This document shows, piece after piece, positions 8,313 to 17,292 of a DNA stretch of 64,000 nucleotides. Source of the DNA: Streptomyces olivoverticillatus (lineage in GTDB: Bacteria; Actinomycetota; Actinomycetes; Streptomycetales; Streptomycetaceae). Numbering within the stretch: position 1 is the first letter of the stretch; each line of letters opens with the position of its first letter. The stretch covers positions 694,687-758,686 of the forward strand of contig NZ_JACHJH010000003.1 of assembly GCF_014203555.1 (NCBI RefSeq). The letters run 5' to 3'. A model generated the notes under the pieces. It saw only the letters and a program-made list of their open reading frames with translations, was not told the origin of the DNA and searched no databases. The position numbers were made by a program, and so were the translations under genes.

Positions 8313-8945
8313 TTGTGGCTCAGCAGGGTTGGGCGGGTGCATCGAATGTCCGCAGCGGCGGCCCTGGTGGCGGTGGCGATGTCGGCTGCCGTCGGCTGTG
8401 TCTCCGTCTCCCCGCATCCCGCTCCGTCCGGCCACTACCGCCCCTCCGGGCCGCAGGCCGCCGAGGGCCCGGCCCGCGAGTCCCTGGCCGGCACCGGGAA
8501 CGCCCCGGGTCAGGGCCCCGCGGGGAAGCCCGCCCCGGACGCGTCATCGGCGTTGCTGCGCGACGCCCAGGGGCCCGGCCGGGACCCGGTCGCCGGCCGG
8601 GCGGCCCCGGTGGCTCCCCCGGACTCCGCGGACGGCCCGGACCTCGCCGACCACCCCGGCCGCGCGCGAGCAGCGGATCGCGGCGAGGCGCCTGCGCACG
8701 CCGACGCTCCCCCGTCCGCCCCGGGCCCGGCCGAGGAGGCTCCCGCCCCACCGCGCCGGGAGCCGGACCCCGCGCCTCCCCCCGTCCGGCGCGCCGGACC
8801 CCGGCCCGCCCCCGAGGAGCCCCAGGCGGCACCGGCCCCCGCCCCCGGGGCCCGCAGCGGCGTCTGCGGGCTCGGCGAGAGCTACGGACACTGGCAGCAG
8901 GGCAGCGACGCCTCCCGGATCTGCCGCCAGGTCTACGGGCACTGA
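8313..8945 (+). CDS. Secreted or lipoprotein-like Pro-rich hypothetical protein
   Basis: This is a 210-residue protein. A basic N-terminus (SRVGRVHR) and a hydrophobic stretch lead to AAVGC, a weak lipobox. A long Pro/Ala/Glu low-complexity linker follows. The C-terminus is short and compact, with two Cys: CGLGESYGHWQQG followed by RICRQVYGH. This linker-plus-small-Cys-domain layout is common in uncharacterised Streptomyces exported proteins. The start is uncertain: TTG 8313 gives a proper basic n-region and has GAGGAG upstream; GTG 8337 and ATG 8346 are in frame but leave the signal with little or no positive charge. I assign no function. Confidence 0.65.
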   Translation: MWLSRVGRVHRMSAAAALVAVAMSAAVGCVSVSPHPAPSGHYRPSGPQAAEGPARESLAGTGNAPGQGPAGKPAPDASSALLRDAQGPGRDPVAGRAAPVAPPDSADGPDLADHPGRARAADRGEAPAHADAPPSAPGPAEEAPAPPRREPDPAPPPVRRAGPRPAPEEPQAAPAPAPGARSGVCGLGESYGHWQQGSDASRICRQVYGH

Positions 8946-8966
8946 CCGCCCCCGGCGCCGCTCGGG

Positions 8967-9653
8967 TCAGAGCGCGAGGTCGGGGATGCGCCAGTCGATG
9001 GGCTCGTGCCCCTGGCCGGCCACGGCCTCGTTGATCTGCGTGAACGGGCGGCTGCCGAAGAACCTCTTCGCCGACAGCGGCGAGGGGTGGGCGCCCTTGA
9101 CCACGATGTGCCGCTCCTCGTCGATGAGCGGGAGCTTCTTCTGCGCGTAGTTGCCCCACAGCACGAAGACCGCCGGGTCGGGCCGGGAGGCCACCGCGCG
9201 GATCACGGCGTCGGTGAACTTCTCCCAGCCCTTGCCCTTGTGGGAGTTGGGCTCGCCGCCGCGCACGGTCAGCACCGCGTTGAGCAGCAGGACGCCCTGC
9301 TCGGCCCACGGCATGAGGAAGCCGTTGTCCGGTACCTCGTAGCCGAGCTCCGCCTGCATCTCCTTGTAGATGTTGCGCAGCGACGGCGGCGTCTTCACCC
9401 CGGGCCGCACGGAGAAGCACAGGCCGTGCCCCTGGCCCGCGCCGTGGTACGGGTCCTGGCCGAGGATGAGGACCTTCACCTTGTCGTAGGGGGTCGCCTC
9501 CAGGGCGGCGAAGACCTCGCCGCGCGGCGGGTACACCGGAGCCTTGGCCCGCTCCTCCTCCACGAAGTCGACGAGCTCCTTGAAGTAGGGCTTCTCCAGC
9601 TCTTCGCCGAGGACTCCGTGCCAGGACGCGGGCAGCATGTCGGTGACGGTCAC
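8967..9653 (-). CDS. ung: Uracil-DNA glycosylase, family 1
   Basis: This is a 228-residue Ung. The water-activating loop GQDPYHG has Asp at about 67, and the DNA-intercalation loop HPSPLS has His at about 189. It removes uracil from DNA in base excision repair. I chose GTG 9653 because GGAGG lies about 8 bases upstream and the family N-terminus LPASWHGVLGEE follows; the frame is open further upstream but without homology. It is bounded upstream by a strong hairpin terminator (9721-9768) of the SDR operon. Confidence 0.96.
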   Translation of the reverse strand: MTVTDMLPASWHGVLGEELEKPYFKELVDFVEEERAKAPVYPPRGEVFAALEATPYDKVKVLILGQDPYHGAGQGHGLCFSVRPGVKTPPSLRNIYKEMQAELGYEVPDNGFLMPWAEQGVLLLNAVLTVRGGEPNSHKGKGWEKFTDAVIRAVASRPDPAVFVLWGNYAQKKLPLIDEERHIVVKGAHPSPLSAKRFFGSRPFTQINEAVAGQGHEPIDWRIPDLAL

Positions 9654-9720
9654 GTCAACAACCTCCGGGGTTCGTTCCGTTCTCGTGGAAGAACCTACCG
9701 GCGCCCACTGACAACGCCCG

Positions 9721-9768
9721 CCGCGGCCCGTGCCCAAGGCCCTGCGGGGCCCCGGGCACGGGCCGCGG
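9721..9768 (-). terminator. Strong GC hairpin, terminator of the SDR operon
   Basis: A perfect 15-base stem pairs CCGCGGCCCGTGCCC (9721-9735) with its complement at 9754-9768 around an 18-base loop that can itself pair. It lies just past the SDR stop codon and before ung. No U-tract follows, as is common for Streptomyces terminators. Confidence 0.75.
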
Positions 9769-9775
9769 CGCGGCG

Positions 9776-10537
9776 TCAGACCCCGGCGTTGAGGAAGAGC
9801 CCGCCGTCCACGACGAGCGTCTGCCCGGTGATCCACCCGGCGGCGTCGGACAGCAGGAAGGCCGCCGCGCCCCCGATGTCCTCCGGCACGCCCAGCCGCC
9901 CCAGCGGGTAGGAGGCCACGGCCTCCTCCTCGCGCCCCTCGTAGATGGCGGCGGCGAACTTGGTCTTCACCACGGCCGGGGCGATGGCGTTGACCCGTAC
10001 CCCCGGCGCCATCTCGTGGGCGAGCTGCAGCGTGAGGTTGACCATCGCGGCCTTGCTCATGCCGTACGCGCCGATGAACGGCGAGGCCGCCACGCCCGCC
10101 ACGGAGGCGATGTTCACGATCGCCCCGCCGTTCTCCTTCTGCCACGCCTTCCATGTCTGCTGGGCGAAGCCGAGCGCCGAGACGACATTGGTCTCGAAGA
10201 CCTTGCGGGCGACGGCCAGGTCGAGCTCCGCGATCGGGCCGAACACGGGGTTCGTGCCGGCGTTGTTGACCAGGTAGTCGATGCGCCCGAAAGCCTCCAT
10301 GGCCCGCTCGACGGCGACGGCCTGGTGGGCCTCGTCGTGGGCCTTGCCCGGCACGCCGATCGCCCGGCCGGGGCCGAGCTTCTCGACGGCCAGGGCGAGG
10401 GCCTCCTCATTGCGTCCGGTGACGACGACCCGGTCGCCGCGGGCCACCAGCGCCTCGGCGATGCCGTAGCCGATGCCCCGGCTGGCGCCGGTGACCAGGG
10501 CCACCCTGCCGCTGTCCTGCTGCTCCTGCGCACTCAT
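9776..10537 (-). CDS. SDR family oxidoreductase
   Basis: This is a 253-residue short-chain dehydrogenase. The cofactor motif TGASRGIG lies at 16-23, NNAG is present, and the catalytic YGMSK lies in the usual place. The C-terminal GGAAAFLLSDAAGWITGQTLVVDGG is typical of FabG-like reductases. It starts 19 bases after the upstream SDR gene ends, so the two form an operon closed by the hairpin at 9721-9768. A paired FabG-like and a second SDR suggests acyl-CoA or beta-hydroxy-acid metabolism; the substrate is unknown. Confidence 0.9.
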   Translation of the reverse strand: MSAQEQQDSGRVALVTGASRGIGYGIAEALVARGDRVVVTGRNEEALALAVEKLGPGRAIGVPGKAHDEAHQAVAVERAMEAFGRIDYLVNNAGTNPVFGPIAELDLAVARKVFETNVVSALGFAQQTWKAWQKENGGAIVNIASVAGVAASPFIGAYGMSKAAMVNLTLQLAHEMAPGVRVNAIAPAVVKTKFAAAIYEGREEEAVASYPLGRLGVPEDIGGAAAFLLSDAAGWITGQTLVVDGGLFLNAGV

Positions 10538-10556
10538 GCGTCCGTCGTCCCTGTCG

Positions 10557-11318
10557 TCAGTTGAGGGGGCCGCCGGCCACGTACAGCACCTGGCCGGAGA
10601 CGTAGCCGGCCTGCTCGCCGGTGAAGAAGGCGATGGCGTTGGCGATGTCGTCGGGCGTGCCGATGCGCTGCACCGGGATCTGGGAGGCCGCGGCGGTCTG
10701 GAAGTCCTCGAAGCTCATGCCGACCCGGGCGGCGGTGGCGGCCGTCATGTCGGTGGCGATGAAGCCGGGGGCGACGGAGTTGGCGGTGATGCCGAACTTG
10801 CCGAGCTCCTTGGCGAGGGTCTTGGTGAAGCCCTGCATCCCGGCCTTGGCCGCGGCGTAGTTGGCCTGCCCGCGGTTGCCGAGGGCGGAGCTGCTGGAGA
10901 GGTTGACGATCCGGCCGAACCCGGCGTCCACCATGTGCTTCTGGCAGGCGCGGGACATCAGGAAGGCGCCGCGCAGGTGGACGCCGATCACGGTGTCCCA
11001 GTCGCTGTCGCTCATCTTGAACAGCAGGTTGTCCCGGAGCACGCCGGCGTTGTTGACCAGGATGACCGGCGCGCCGAGCTCCTCGGCCACGCGGGCGACG
11101 GCCGTGTCCACCTGGGCGGAGTCGGAGACGTCGCAGCCCACGGCGAGGGCCTTGCCGCCCGCCGCGGTGATCTTCTCCACGGTGTCCGCGCAGGCCGCCT
11201 CGTCGAGGTCGAGGACGGCGACCGCGCGGCCCTCGGCGGCCAGCCGGACGGCGGTCGCGGCCCCGATGCCACGGGCCGCGCCCGTCACCAGGGCTACGCG
11301 CTGCTCGGTGGTGGACAT
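10557..11318 (-). CDS. 3-oxoacyl-ACP reductase-like SDR (FabG family)
   Basis: This is a 253-residue FabG-type reductase with TGAARGIG at about 12-19, NNAGVLRDNLLFKM (a strong FabG signature), LSSSSALGNRGQANY and the catalytic YAAAK. It ends with YVSGQVLYVAGGP. I chose ATG 11318, which has a GAGGAGAAC site upstream; an open frame continues to 11375 without homology. It is the first gene of a two-gene SDR operon. It could act on 3-oxoacyl-ACP or on a CoA thioester; no fatty acid synthase genes lie nearby, so a catabolic or PHB-like role is equally possible. Confidence 0.9.
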   Translation of the reverse strand: MSTTEQRVALVTGAARGIGAATAVRLAAEGRAVAVLDLDEAACADTVEKITAAGGKALAVGCDVSDSAQVDTAVARVAEELGAPVILVNNAGVLRDNLLFKMSDSDWDTVIGVHLRGAFLMSRACQKHMVDAGFGRIVNLSSSSALGNRGQANYAAAKAGMQGFTKTLAKELGKFGITANSVAPGFIATDMTAATAARVGMSFEDFQTAAASQIPVQRIGTPDDIANAIAFFTGEQAGYVSGQVLYVAGGPLN

Positions 11319-11444
11319 GCGGGTTCTCCTCACCTCGAAGGCGGCTCCCCCGCCACCGGAGCAGCGGATGAGCAACCGCTTAGTAGCTTCAGCCGATCAG
11401 ACGCTAGAAGCCCCGCCATCCGCTGTCAACGCCCCCGCCTCGCC

Positions 11445-11837
11445 TCACCTGACCAGCAGGTCCAGCAGGCGTTCGGGTTCGCTCTCGGGGTCCGCGGTGA
11501 GGCCCGTGTGCACCGGTCCGGGCTGGACGACCGTGCTGCGCGGCGCGATCAGCCAGCGGAACCGGCGCCCGGCGTCGTCGCAGGCGGCCTGGCCGGCCCG
11601 TTCCCCGCCGGCGCAGACGCCCTCGACGGCGTGCAGCGCGGCGCGCACGCCGGCCACGTCCGCCGTGGGGTCGAGTGCCCTCAGCCGTGCCTCGTCCAGG
11701 TGGACACGGGCCGCCACATAGGACGTCGCCTGGCAGTAGACGACCACCCCGGCGTTGATCTGTTCTCCGCGCTCCACGCGCGGGACGACGCGCAGCAGCG
11801 CGTATTCGAAGACTTCGCGTCCGTTGTGGCGCGTCAC
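11445..11837 (-). CDS. DUF3037 family protein
   Basis: This is a 130-residue protein opening with the DUF3037 signature FEYALLRVVPRVERGEQINAGVVVYC. The function of the family is unknown. GTG 11837 overlaps the stop of the HipA-like kinase by four bases (GTGA), so expression is coupled. The pair is widely conserved in actinobacteria, which suggests the two proteins work together. Confidence 0.85.
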   Translation of the reverse strand: MTRHNGREVFEYALLRVVPRVERGEQINAGVVVYCQATSYVAARVHLDEARLRALDPTADVAGVRAALHAVEGVCAGGERAGQAACDDAGRRFRWLIAPRSTVVQPGPVHTGLTADPESEPERLLDLLVR

Positions 11838-12658
11838 TTTCCGGCCTTTCCGTTCAGCCTGACACGCACCCATTCGGGGGCCTGCGAGGGCTTTTCCGCG
11901 CTGCGCTCGCCGAGCGCGATCCGGTCCCCGATGGTGGCGGCGCGGGCGAGCAGCACGTCGACGTACGCCCGGCGCACGGCGTCCGGTCCGTCGAAGCCCG
12001 GCTCGTCGGCGAGCCATTCGTCGGGGATGTCGGCGGCGGCCTCGGCCAGCAATTCCCTCGTGATCTTCGGGGCGAGCTCGGCCGATGCGGCGGCGATGTC
12101 CGGACCGAAGGAGGCCAGCACGTGGTCGGAGGCGTCGTAGGCCTTCGCGGCGGCGGCCTCGGCGGTCGGCCAGTTGTGGTGCCAGATCATGGTCGCGCCG
12201 TGGTCGATGAGCCACAGCTCGCCGTGCCACACCAGCAGGTTGGGATTGCGCCAGGAGCGGTCGACATTGCCCACCAGCGCGTCGAACCACACCACGCGCC
12301 CGGCCTCGGCCGCGTCGGTCTCGAAGGCCAGCGGGTCGAAGCCGAGGGCGCCGGGCAGGAAGTCCATGCCGAGGTTGAGCCCGCCGCTGGCCTTGAGCAG
12401 CGCCTGCACCTCGGGGTCGGGCTCGCCGCGGCCGATGACGGGGTCGAGCCACATCCGCGCGAGCTCCGGCACGCGCAGACCGAGCGCGCGGGCCAGCTGC
12501 CCGCAGACGACCTCGGCGACCAGGGTCTTGCGGCCCTGGCCCGCGCCGGTGAATTTCATGACGTACGTACCCAGATCATCGGCTTCGACGATGCCGGGGA
12601 GAGAGCCACCCTCCCTCAGGGGTGTCACATAACGAGTCGCAATGACTTCTGTCAGCAT
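11834..12658 (-). CDS. HipA-like kinase-fold protein
   Basis: This is a 274-residue protein. The nucleotide-binding Lys lies in YVMKFTGAGQGRKTLVAE, the catalytic-loop-like FDALVGNVDRSWRNPNLLV corresponds to the HipA H-x-D-x-x-x-x-N region, and LWLIDHGATM resembles the metal-binding DxG/DHG motif. It resembles the C-terminal kinase domain of HipA, without the HipA N-terminal subdomain and without a HipB-like antitoxin next to it. It is translationally coupled to DUF3037. The substrate is unknown; a classical toxin role cannot be claimed. Confidence 0.75.
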   Translation of the reverse strand: MLTEVIATRYVTPLREGGSLPGIVEADDLGTYVMKFTGAGQGRKTLVAEVVCGQLARALGLRVPELARMWLDPVIGRGEPDPEVQALLKASGGLNLGMDFLPGALGFDPLAFETDAAEAGRVVWFDALVGNVDRSWRNPNLLVWHGELWLIDHGATMIWHHNWPTAEAAAAKAYDASDHVLASFGPDIAAASAELAPKITRELLAEAAADIPDEWLADEPGFDGPDAVRRAYVDVLLARAATIGDRIALGERSAEKPSQAPEWVRVRLNGKAGK

Positions 12659-12835
12659 TTCCCCAGGTTATCGGGCCCCCTTGCCTCGGGAACCACGACG
12701 GGCTGCGGATGGCGCTCGACCGCTGCGGGGACTATCGACCCGCACCGTGGCTCGAAAAGGGTGAACTCGGCACCGTATCCATACGATTGAGAATCTGAGA
12801 GGCCTCTAGCAATAGTGACTCGGAGGACGATTCCA

Positions 12836-15526
12836 GTGCATATCGTGGCTCGACATGCAGAGCGGCGTGAGTTCGATCGATTGGTGACCTCGGCCGCCGT
12901 CGGGCGCGGTGGGGCGGTCGTGGTGGCGGGCGAGGCGGGTATCGGCAAGTCGACGCTCATCGACGCCGCGGTGGGAACACTGGACGGGTTCGAGGTGCTG
13001 CGAGCCGCCGGTACGGAGTTCGAGCGCGATCTCCTCTACGCAACCTTGCACCAGCTGTGCGCCCCGGTACTCGAACACCGTCGGGCGCTTCCTGCGGTAC
13101 AGCGGAGGGCGCTGGAGGGGGTGTTCGGCCTCGGGGCGCAGACCTCGCCCGACCCGTTGACGGTCGGACTCGCCGTCCTGGGGCTGCTGCACGAGGTGGC
13201 GCAGCACAAGCCGGTCTGCTGCGTGGTGGACGACGCCCAGTGGATCGACGACGCTTCGCGGCGGGCGCTGGTCTTCGTGGCCCGGCGCGTGGCCGCCGAG
13301 CGGATCGCGGTGGTGTTCGCCGCACGGGATGTCGGCTCGGTGCCCGGACTCGCCGACCTTCCGCGATTACCCCTCGCGGGTCTGGGTGACGAGGACGCCC
13401 GGGCCGTGCTGGGAGCGGCGACGCATGCCGAGCTGGACACCGAGGTCGTCGACCGCATCCTGGCCGAGGCACGTGGCAACCCGCTGGCGCTGCTGGAGTT
13501 CGCCCACCACGCGGAGCCGTTCGGGGTGCCCGGCCCACAGCGCTGCCGGGCCACCGTGGTGGACACGTTGGAGGAGCAGTTCGTCCACCGCTTCGAGCGG
13601 TTGCCGGACACCACGCGCTCGCTGGTGGTGCTCGCCGCAGCGGAGCCGGTCGGCGATCTCGGCCTGCTCCGTCGCGCGGCGAAGGTCATCGGACTGGATG
13701 CCACAGGGCTCACCCTCGCGGAGAACGCCGGACTTCTGGCCTTGGGGCCGCGGCTGCGTTTCCGGCATCCGCTCGTGCGTTCCGCGGTGTACGCATCGGC
13801 CACCCCGGGGATGCGCAGACGCGTGCACGGTGCTCTCGCGGAGGCGACCGACCCGGAGGCCGACCGCGACCGCCGGGCGTGGCACCGGGCTCACGCCGTC
13901 GTCGACGCCGACGAGAACGTCGCCGCGGAGCTGGAGGGGTCCGCCGATCGGGCCCGCCTGCGCGGCGGATTCGCCGCGGCCGCCACGTTCATGGAGCGGG
14001 CGGGGCAGCTGACTCCGGCTTCCGACCGCCAAGCCGGGCGGCTGCTCGCCGCGGCACAGTTGCGGTTGCAGGCCGGGGCCCCCACCCTGGCCCGTACGCT
14101 CGTCGCCCGGGCGGAGCGCCGGCCGATGGACGAGAAGGGCCGCGCCGCGGCGCGGCTGTTGCGGGCGCGGGTCGACTACCAGCTGTCGCACAGCCCGCAA
14201 GCCACCGCCAGACTCGTCGACGTCGTCGCGGAGTTGGCTCCTGACCAGGCGAGGGAGACCTACCTGGAGGCGTTCGCGTCGTTCATGTACAACGACAACC
14301 AGCCCGGCCGTCTCCAGGAACTCGGCGCCCGGATCCGCAACCGGAAAGCGCAGCAGGAGTCCGCCCGGCCGGCCGATCTGTTGCTCGACGCCCTGCTGGC
14401 TCAGACCATGCTGCCCGTCGAGCGGGCGGTGCCCGCGATGCGCGACGCGGCGACGGCGTACCATGCGGCTGCCCCCTCGTCGGGCCACTGGCGGATGAAT
14501 CTTCTCTGCCAGGTCGTCATCGACCTGCGCGATGACGTGGCGATGGAGGAGATCTCGGACCGCCAGGTGGACGTGGCCCGTCGCCAGGGCGCCCTCGCCT
14601 CGTTGCCGCAGGCACTGCGCTACCAGGCGATATCCAGGGTTTCGGTCGGCCGGTTCGACGACGCGGCCGCCAGCCTCGGCGAGGCCCAGGCCGTCGACGA
14701 GGCGGCAGGCACGACACCGCTCCTGGGGCCCGAGCTCGTCCTGGCCGGCTTCCGCGGTGACCTCGACCGGTACCGCGAGCTGCGGGAGTTGCTGGGCCGG
14801 GGTGGGCGACCGTACGAAGCCGCCGGCGAACACTACGCCAGGGCGGTACTGCACAACGGGCTCGGCAACTACGAGGCGGCTCTGGAGGCCGCGCTGGCGG
14901 CCCAGCACCGGCACCAGGCCGGCTCCTACTCGATCTGGGCCGTCTACACCGAGCTCGTCGAAGCCGCCGCGCGCGCCGGACGCGGCGAGGAGGCCGTCGT
15001 GGCCATGAAGCACCTGGAGGCGCTGGCCCGCACGAACCCCCTTCCTTGGGCCGTCGCCGAGTGGCTGCAGGCACAGGCCCTCCTCAGTCGGGGTGAGGAC
15101 TGCGAAGCGCTCCACCGACAGGCCATCGACCACTTCGCCCGGACCCGCGTCCGGGTGCTGCACGCTCGCGCCCGGCTGACGTACGGGGAGTGGCTGCGCC
15201 GCGCGAACCGACGCGTCGCGGCCCGCGACGAGCTGCGGGCGGCGCACGACATGCTGTCGGGCATCGGTGCCCGCGCCTTCGCCGAACGCGCCGCCCGGGA
15301 GCTGCGGGCCACCGGCGAACAGCCGAGCCCGCACGGTGAGCATCCACTCGGCCGGCTCACCCCGCAGGAACGGCTCATCGCCGGAAAGGTCGCTGCCGGA
15401 GCGACGTCCAAGGAAGTGGGCGTGATGTTGTTCCTCAGTCCGCGCACGATCGACGCCCACCTGCGCAACGTGTACCGCAAACTGGGCATCTCCTCGCGCC
15501 GCCAGCTCCGCGGCATGTCGCTGTGA
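12836..15526 (+). CDS. LuxR family regulator of the large ATP-binding (LAL) type
   Basis: This is an 896-residue LAL regulator. An N-terminal AAA ATPase module has Walker A GEAGIGKST near residue 30 and Walker B CCVVDDAQWID. A long helical TPR-like middle follows. The C-terminal LuxR helix-turn-helix runs from LTPQERLIAGKVAAG through SKEVGVMLFLSPRTIDAHLRN. I chose GTG 12836, which has CGGAGGA 8 bases upstream; GTG 12815 would place that site inside the gene. Such proteins are usually pathway-specific activators. The adjacent genes are the HipA-like pair (divergent) and the convergent eCIS operon end, so its target is not obvious. Confidence 0.92.
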   Translation: MHIVARHAERREFDRLVTSAAVGRGGAVVVAGEAGIGKSTLIDAAVGTLDGFEVLRAAGTEFERDLLYATLHQLCAPVLEHRRALPAVQRRALEGVFGLGAQTSPDPLTVGLAVLGLLHEVAQHKPVCCVVDDAQWIDDASRRALVFVARRVAAERIAVVFAARDVGSVPGLADLPRLPLAGLGDEDARAVLGAATHAELDTEVVDRILAEARGNPLALLEFAHHAEPFGVPGPQRCRATVVDTLEEQFVHRFERLPDTTRSLVVLAAAEPVGDLGLLRRAAKVIGLDATGLTLAENAGLLALGPRLRFRHPLVRSAVYASATPGMRRRVHGALAEATDPEADRDRRAWHRAHAVVDADENVAAELEGSADRARLRGGFAAAATFMERAGQLTPASDRQAGRLLAAAQLRLQAGAPTLARTLVARAERRPMDEKGRAAARLLRARVDYQLSHSPQATARLVDVVAELAPDQARETYLEAFASFMYNDNQPGRLQELGARIRNRKAQQESARPADLLLDALLAQTMLPVERAVPAMRDAATAYHAAAPSSGHWRMNLLCQVVIDLRDDVAMEEISDRQVDVARRQGALASLPQALRYQAISRVSVGRFDDAAASLGEAQAVDEAAGTTPLLGPELVLAGFRGDLDRYRELRELLGRGGRPYEAAGEHYARAVLHNGLGNYEAALEAALAAQHRHQAGSYSIWAVYTELVEAAARAGRGEEAVVAMKHLEALARTNPLPWAVAEWLQAQALLSRGEDCEALHRQAIDHFARTRVRVLHARARLTYGEWLRRANRRVAARDELRAAHDMLSGIGARAFAERAARELRATGEQPSPHGEHPLGRLTPQERLIAGKVAAGATSKEVGVMLFLSPRTIDAHLRNVYRKLGISSRRQLRGMSL

Positions 15527-15570
15527 CCACCCGACCCCGCGTGACGTGATCGCTCCGCCCCTCGGCTGAT

Positions 15571-16710
15571 TCAGGACTGGTCCCCACCGGACCGGCCGAA
15601 GAGCTCGATCTCCGCTATGGCCGTCTGCTTGTCCGCGGACGCCGCGTAGGACGACTCGATGGTGAAACGCACTCTGGTGACCTCACCGACACGGAAGGCG
15701 CGACGCTGCCCGCCCGCGCCCGGGTCCAGGGTGAGTTCGCGGGTCTCGGTGCCTCCGTCCTTCCTCGTGACCGTCGCCTTGACCCGGTGCGGCCGGGCGG
15801 ACTTGTCGAGTTGGTCGGCACGGGTGGACACACCCGGCGTGATGAGGAGGTCGAGCAGCCGGGCAGGGTGGGCGAAACTCACCTCGATCCACTCGCCCTG
15901 GCCCGATTGCGAGACCCCCGGGCCCCACCAGGTGTTGTTGAGCTTGTCGAAGGCCAGCTTCGGTTCGTGACCGGGGTAGGAGCGCGAGGCCCGGATCTCG
16001 TCCGGCTCGACCGGCGCACGTGTGGCGAAGTGGTCGCGCGTGGCCTGGATGCCGTCGGGGACGTACAGCACGCCGAGAATGAGCAGCGTCACGGCGATGG
16101 CGGCGGTGATCCAGGTGCCGATGCGGTCGAACGCGCGGCGGAGGCGGGGGCGGTCGCCGGCCCAGGGGGCCTCATGGCGACCGGGGCCGAGGAGGCGGCG
16201 CCACCAGGGGCGGTGTCCGGGCTCCGGTGTGCCGTCCGCGGCGAGTGCCATCGCGCAGCGCCGGCAGAAGTGGCGGTCGGGGTGGTTCGGGGTGGCACAC
16301 CAAGGACAGGGCGGGCCGTTTCCCGCCTCCTGGGGGCCGGGGACGCGTACGTGGGGCCGGCCGGTGTCGGGCCGGCCGGGAAGGACCGGGGCCACGGCCG
16401 GGGCGGGCACGGGAGGGGTGGCCTCCGGCTCGCTGACGGGGACGAGGAGGGAACGGGCACGGTCGGCCATGGGGTCGCCTGCGTGGTCGGTGCCGGGGTC
16501 GGTGGCCTCCTGGTCCGGCGGGCCGGAGGGAGCGGGCGCCGCGTCGGCACCGCTGGGTGCCGGCGCCGGGCCGGTGTCGCGGGCATCGGTCGCGGTCCCC
16601 GCGGCGGGCGTCCGGGCCCGCTCCCAGTGGAGGACGGCTCCGCAGGCATCGCAGAACGACTGCCCCGGCTTCGCGCGGGTGCCGCACTCACCGCAGTCCA
16701 GCGTGGTCAT
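15571..16710 (-). CDS. eCIS-linked membrane protein: zinc ribbon, one TM helix, glycan-binding-like domain (CisA-like)
   Basis: This is a 379-residue protein. It has an N-terminal zinc ribbon (CGECGTRAKPGQSFCDACGA), a Pro-rich linker, and a second zinc ribbon (CPWCATPNHPDRHFCRRCAMAL). One transmembrane helix (TAAIAVTLLILGVLYV) follows. A C-terminal discoidin/NADase-type beta-sandwich domain contains KLAFDKLNNTWWGPG and ends AIAEIELFGR. It should place zinc ribbons in the cytoplasm and a sugar-binding-like domain outside. This layout is what I recall for CisA, the membrane protein needed for firing of the S. coelicolor injection system; the equivalence is inferred. ATG 16710 overlaps the gpI-like gene by four bases, so it is the last gene of the baseplate operon. 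Confidence 0.75.
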   Translation of the reverse strand: MTTLDCGECGTRAKPGQSFCDACGAVLHWERARTPAAGTATDARDTGPAPAPSGADAAPAPSGPPDQEATDPGTDHAGDPMADRARSLLVPVSEPEATPPVPAPAVAPVLPGRPDTGRPHVRVPGPQEAGNGPPCPWCATPNHPDRHFCRRCAMALAADGTPEPGHRPWWRRLLGPGRHEAPWAGDRPRLRRAFDRIGTWITAAIAVTLLILGVLYVPDGIQATRDHFATRAPVEPDEIRASRSYPGHEPKLAFDKLNNTWWGPGVSQSGQGEWIEVSFAHPARLLDLLITPGVSTRADQLDKSARPHRVKATVTRKDGGTETRELTLDPGAGGQRRAFRVGEVTRVRFTIESSYAASADKQTAIAEIELFGRSGGDQS

Positions 16711-17264
16711 CTTTCCGAGGTCCTTTCGGCGGCGGTCACCGTGACGGTGTAGGGCATGTGGGCGGGGCGGGCCGCGGCCACGAGGGTGTCCAGGCGGTAG
16801 GTGTCGGCCGGGGTGGGGTCGGGCAGCCGGAGGGCGACGTGGAGGTGGGGGCGAGCCGCGCCGGGGAAGGGTCCGCGGGGGCGCGCGCTCCACGCGGCAC
16901 CGCCGCTCTCCGTGATCTCCGGTGAGACACCGAACGCGAGGCGTACCGCTTCCGACAGGCCGCGCCGGGTACCCCGGACCCGGTGCAGGCCGATCGCGGC
17001 GGCCACGGCGACGCGCAGCCGTGGCTCGGGTTCGGTGCCGTCGGTCTCGGCGCCGACCCAGGTCCCGAGCCAGCGGGCGAAGTCGGCCGGTGTGAGGGCG
17101 GGGTCGAAGTAGGAGTCCAGGCAGTCGAGCACGTTCAGGATCGGCGCGAGGACGTCGTCGAGCCCCGCGACGAAGCGCTGGGCGAGATCGTCCTCGGCGA
17201 AGACGGCCGGGAGCATCGCCCCGATGGGGGCGGAGGAGCCGAGGTTGTCGACGGAGCCTCTCAT
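16707..17264 (-). CDS. Phage tail protein I-like baseplate protein
   Basis: This is a 185-residue gpI-type baseplate component. Characteristic segments are LPAVFAEDDLAQRFVAGLDDVLAPI, then FARWLGTWVG and the RGTRRGLSEAVRLAFGV core. In eCIS particles this family sits with gpJ in the baseplate wedge. It follows the gpJ-like gene by 28 bases and overlaps the CisA-like gene by four, so it belongs to the same transcript. Confidence 0.85.
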   Translation of the reverse strand: MRGSVDNLGSSAPIGAMLPAVFAEDDLAQRFVAGLDDVLAPILNVLDCLDSYFDPALTPADFARWLGTWVGAETDGTEPEPRLRVAVAAAIGLHRVRGTRRGLSEAVRLAFGVSPEITESGGAAWSARPRGPFPGAARPHLHVALRLPDPTPADTYRLDTLVAAARPAHMPYTVTVTAAERTSER

Positions 17265-17292
17265 GGCCGGCTCCCCGCGTACGTCGATGGCG

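Noticed and set aside
11834..12658. Classical HipBA toxin-antitoxin system
   Set aside because: There is no HipB-like helix-turn-helix gene and the protein lacks the HipA N-terminal subdomain; the partner is DUF3037.
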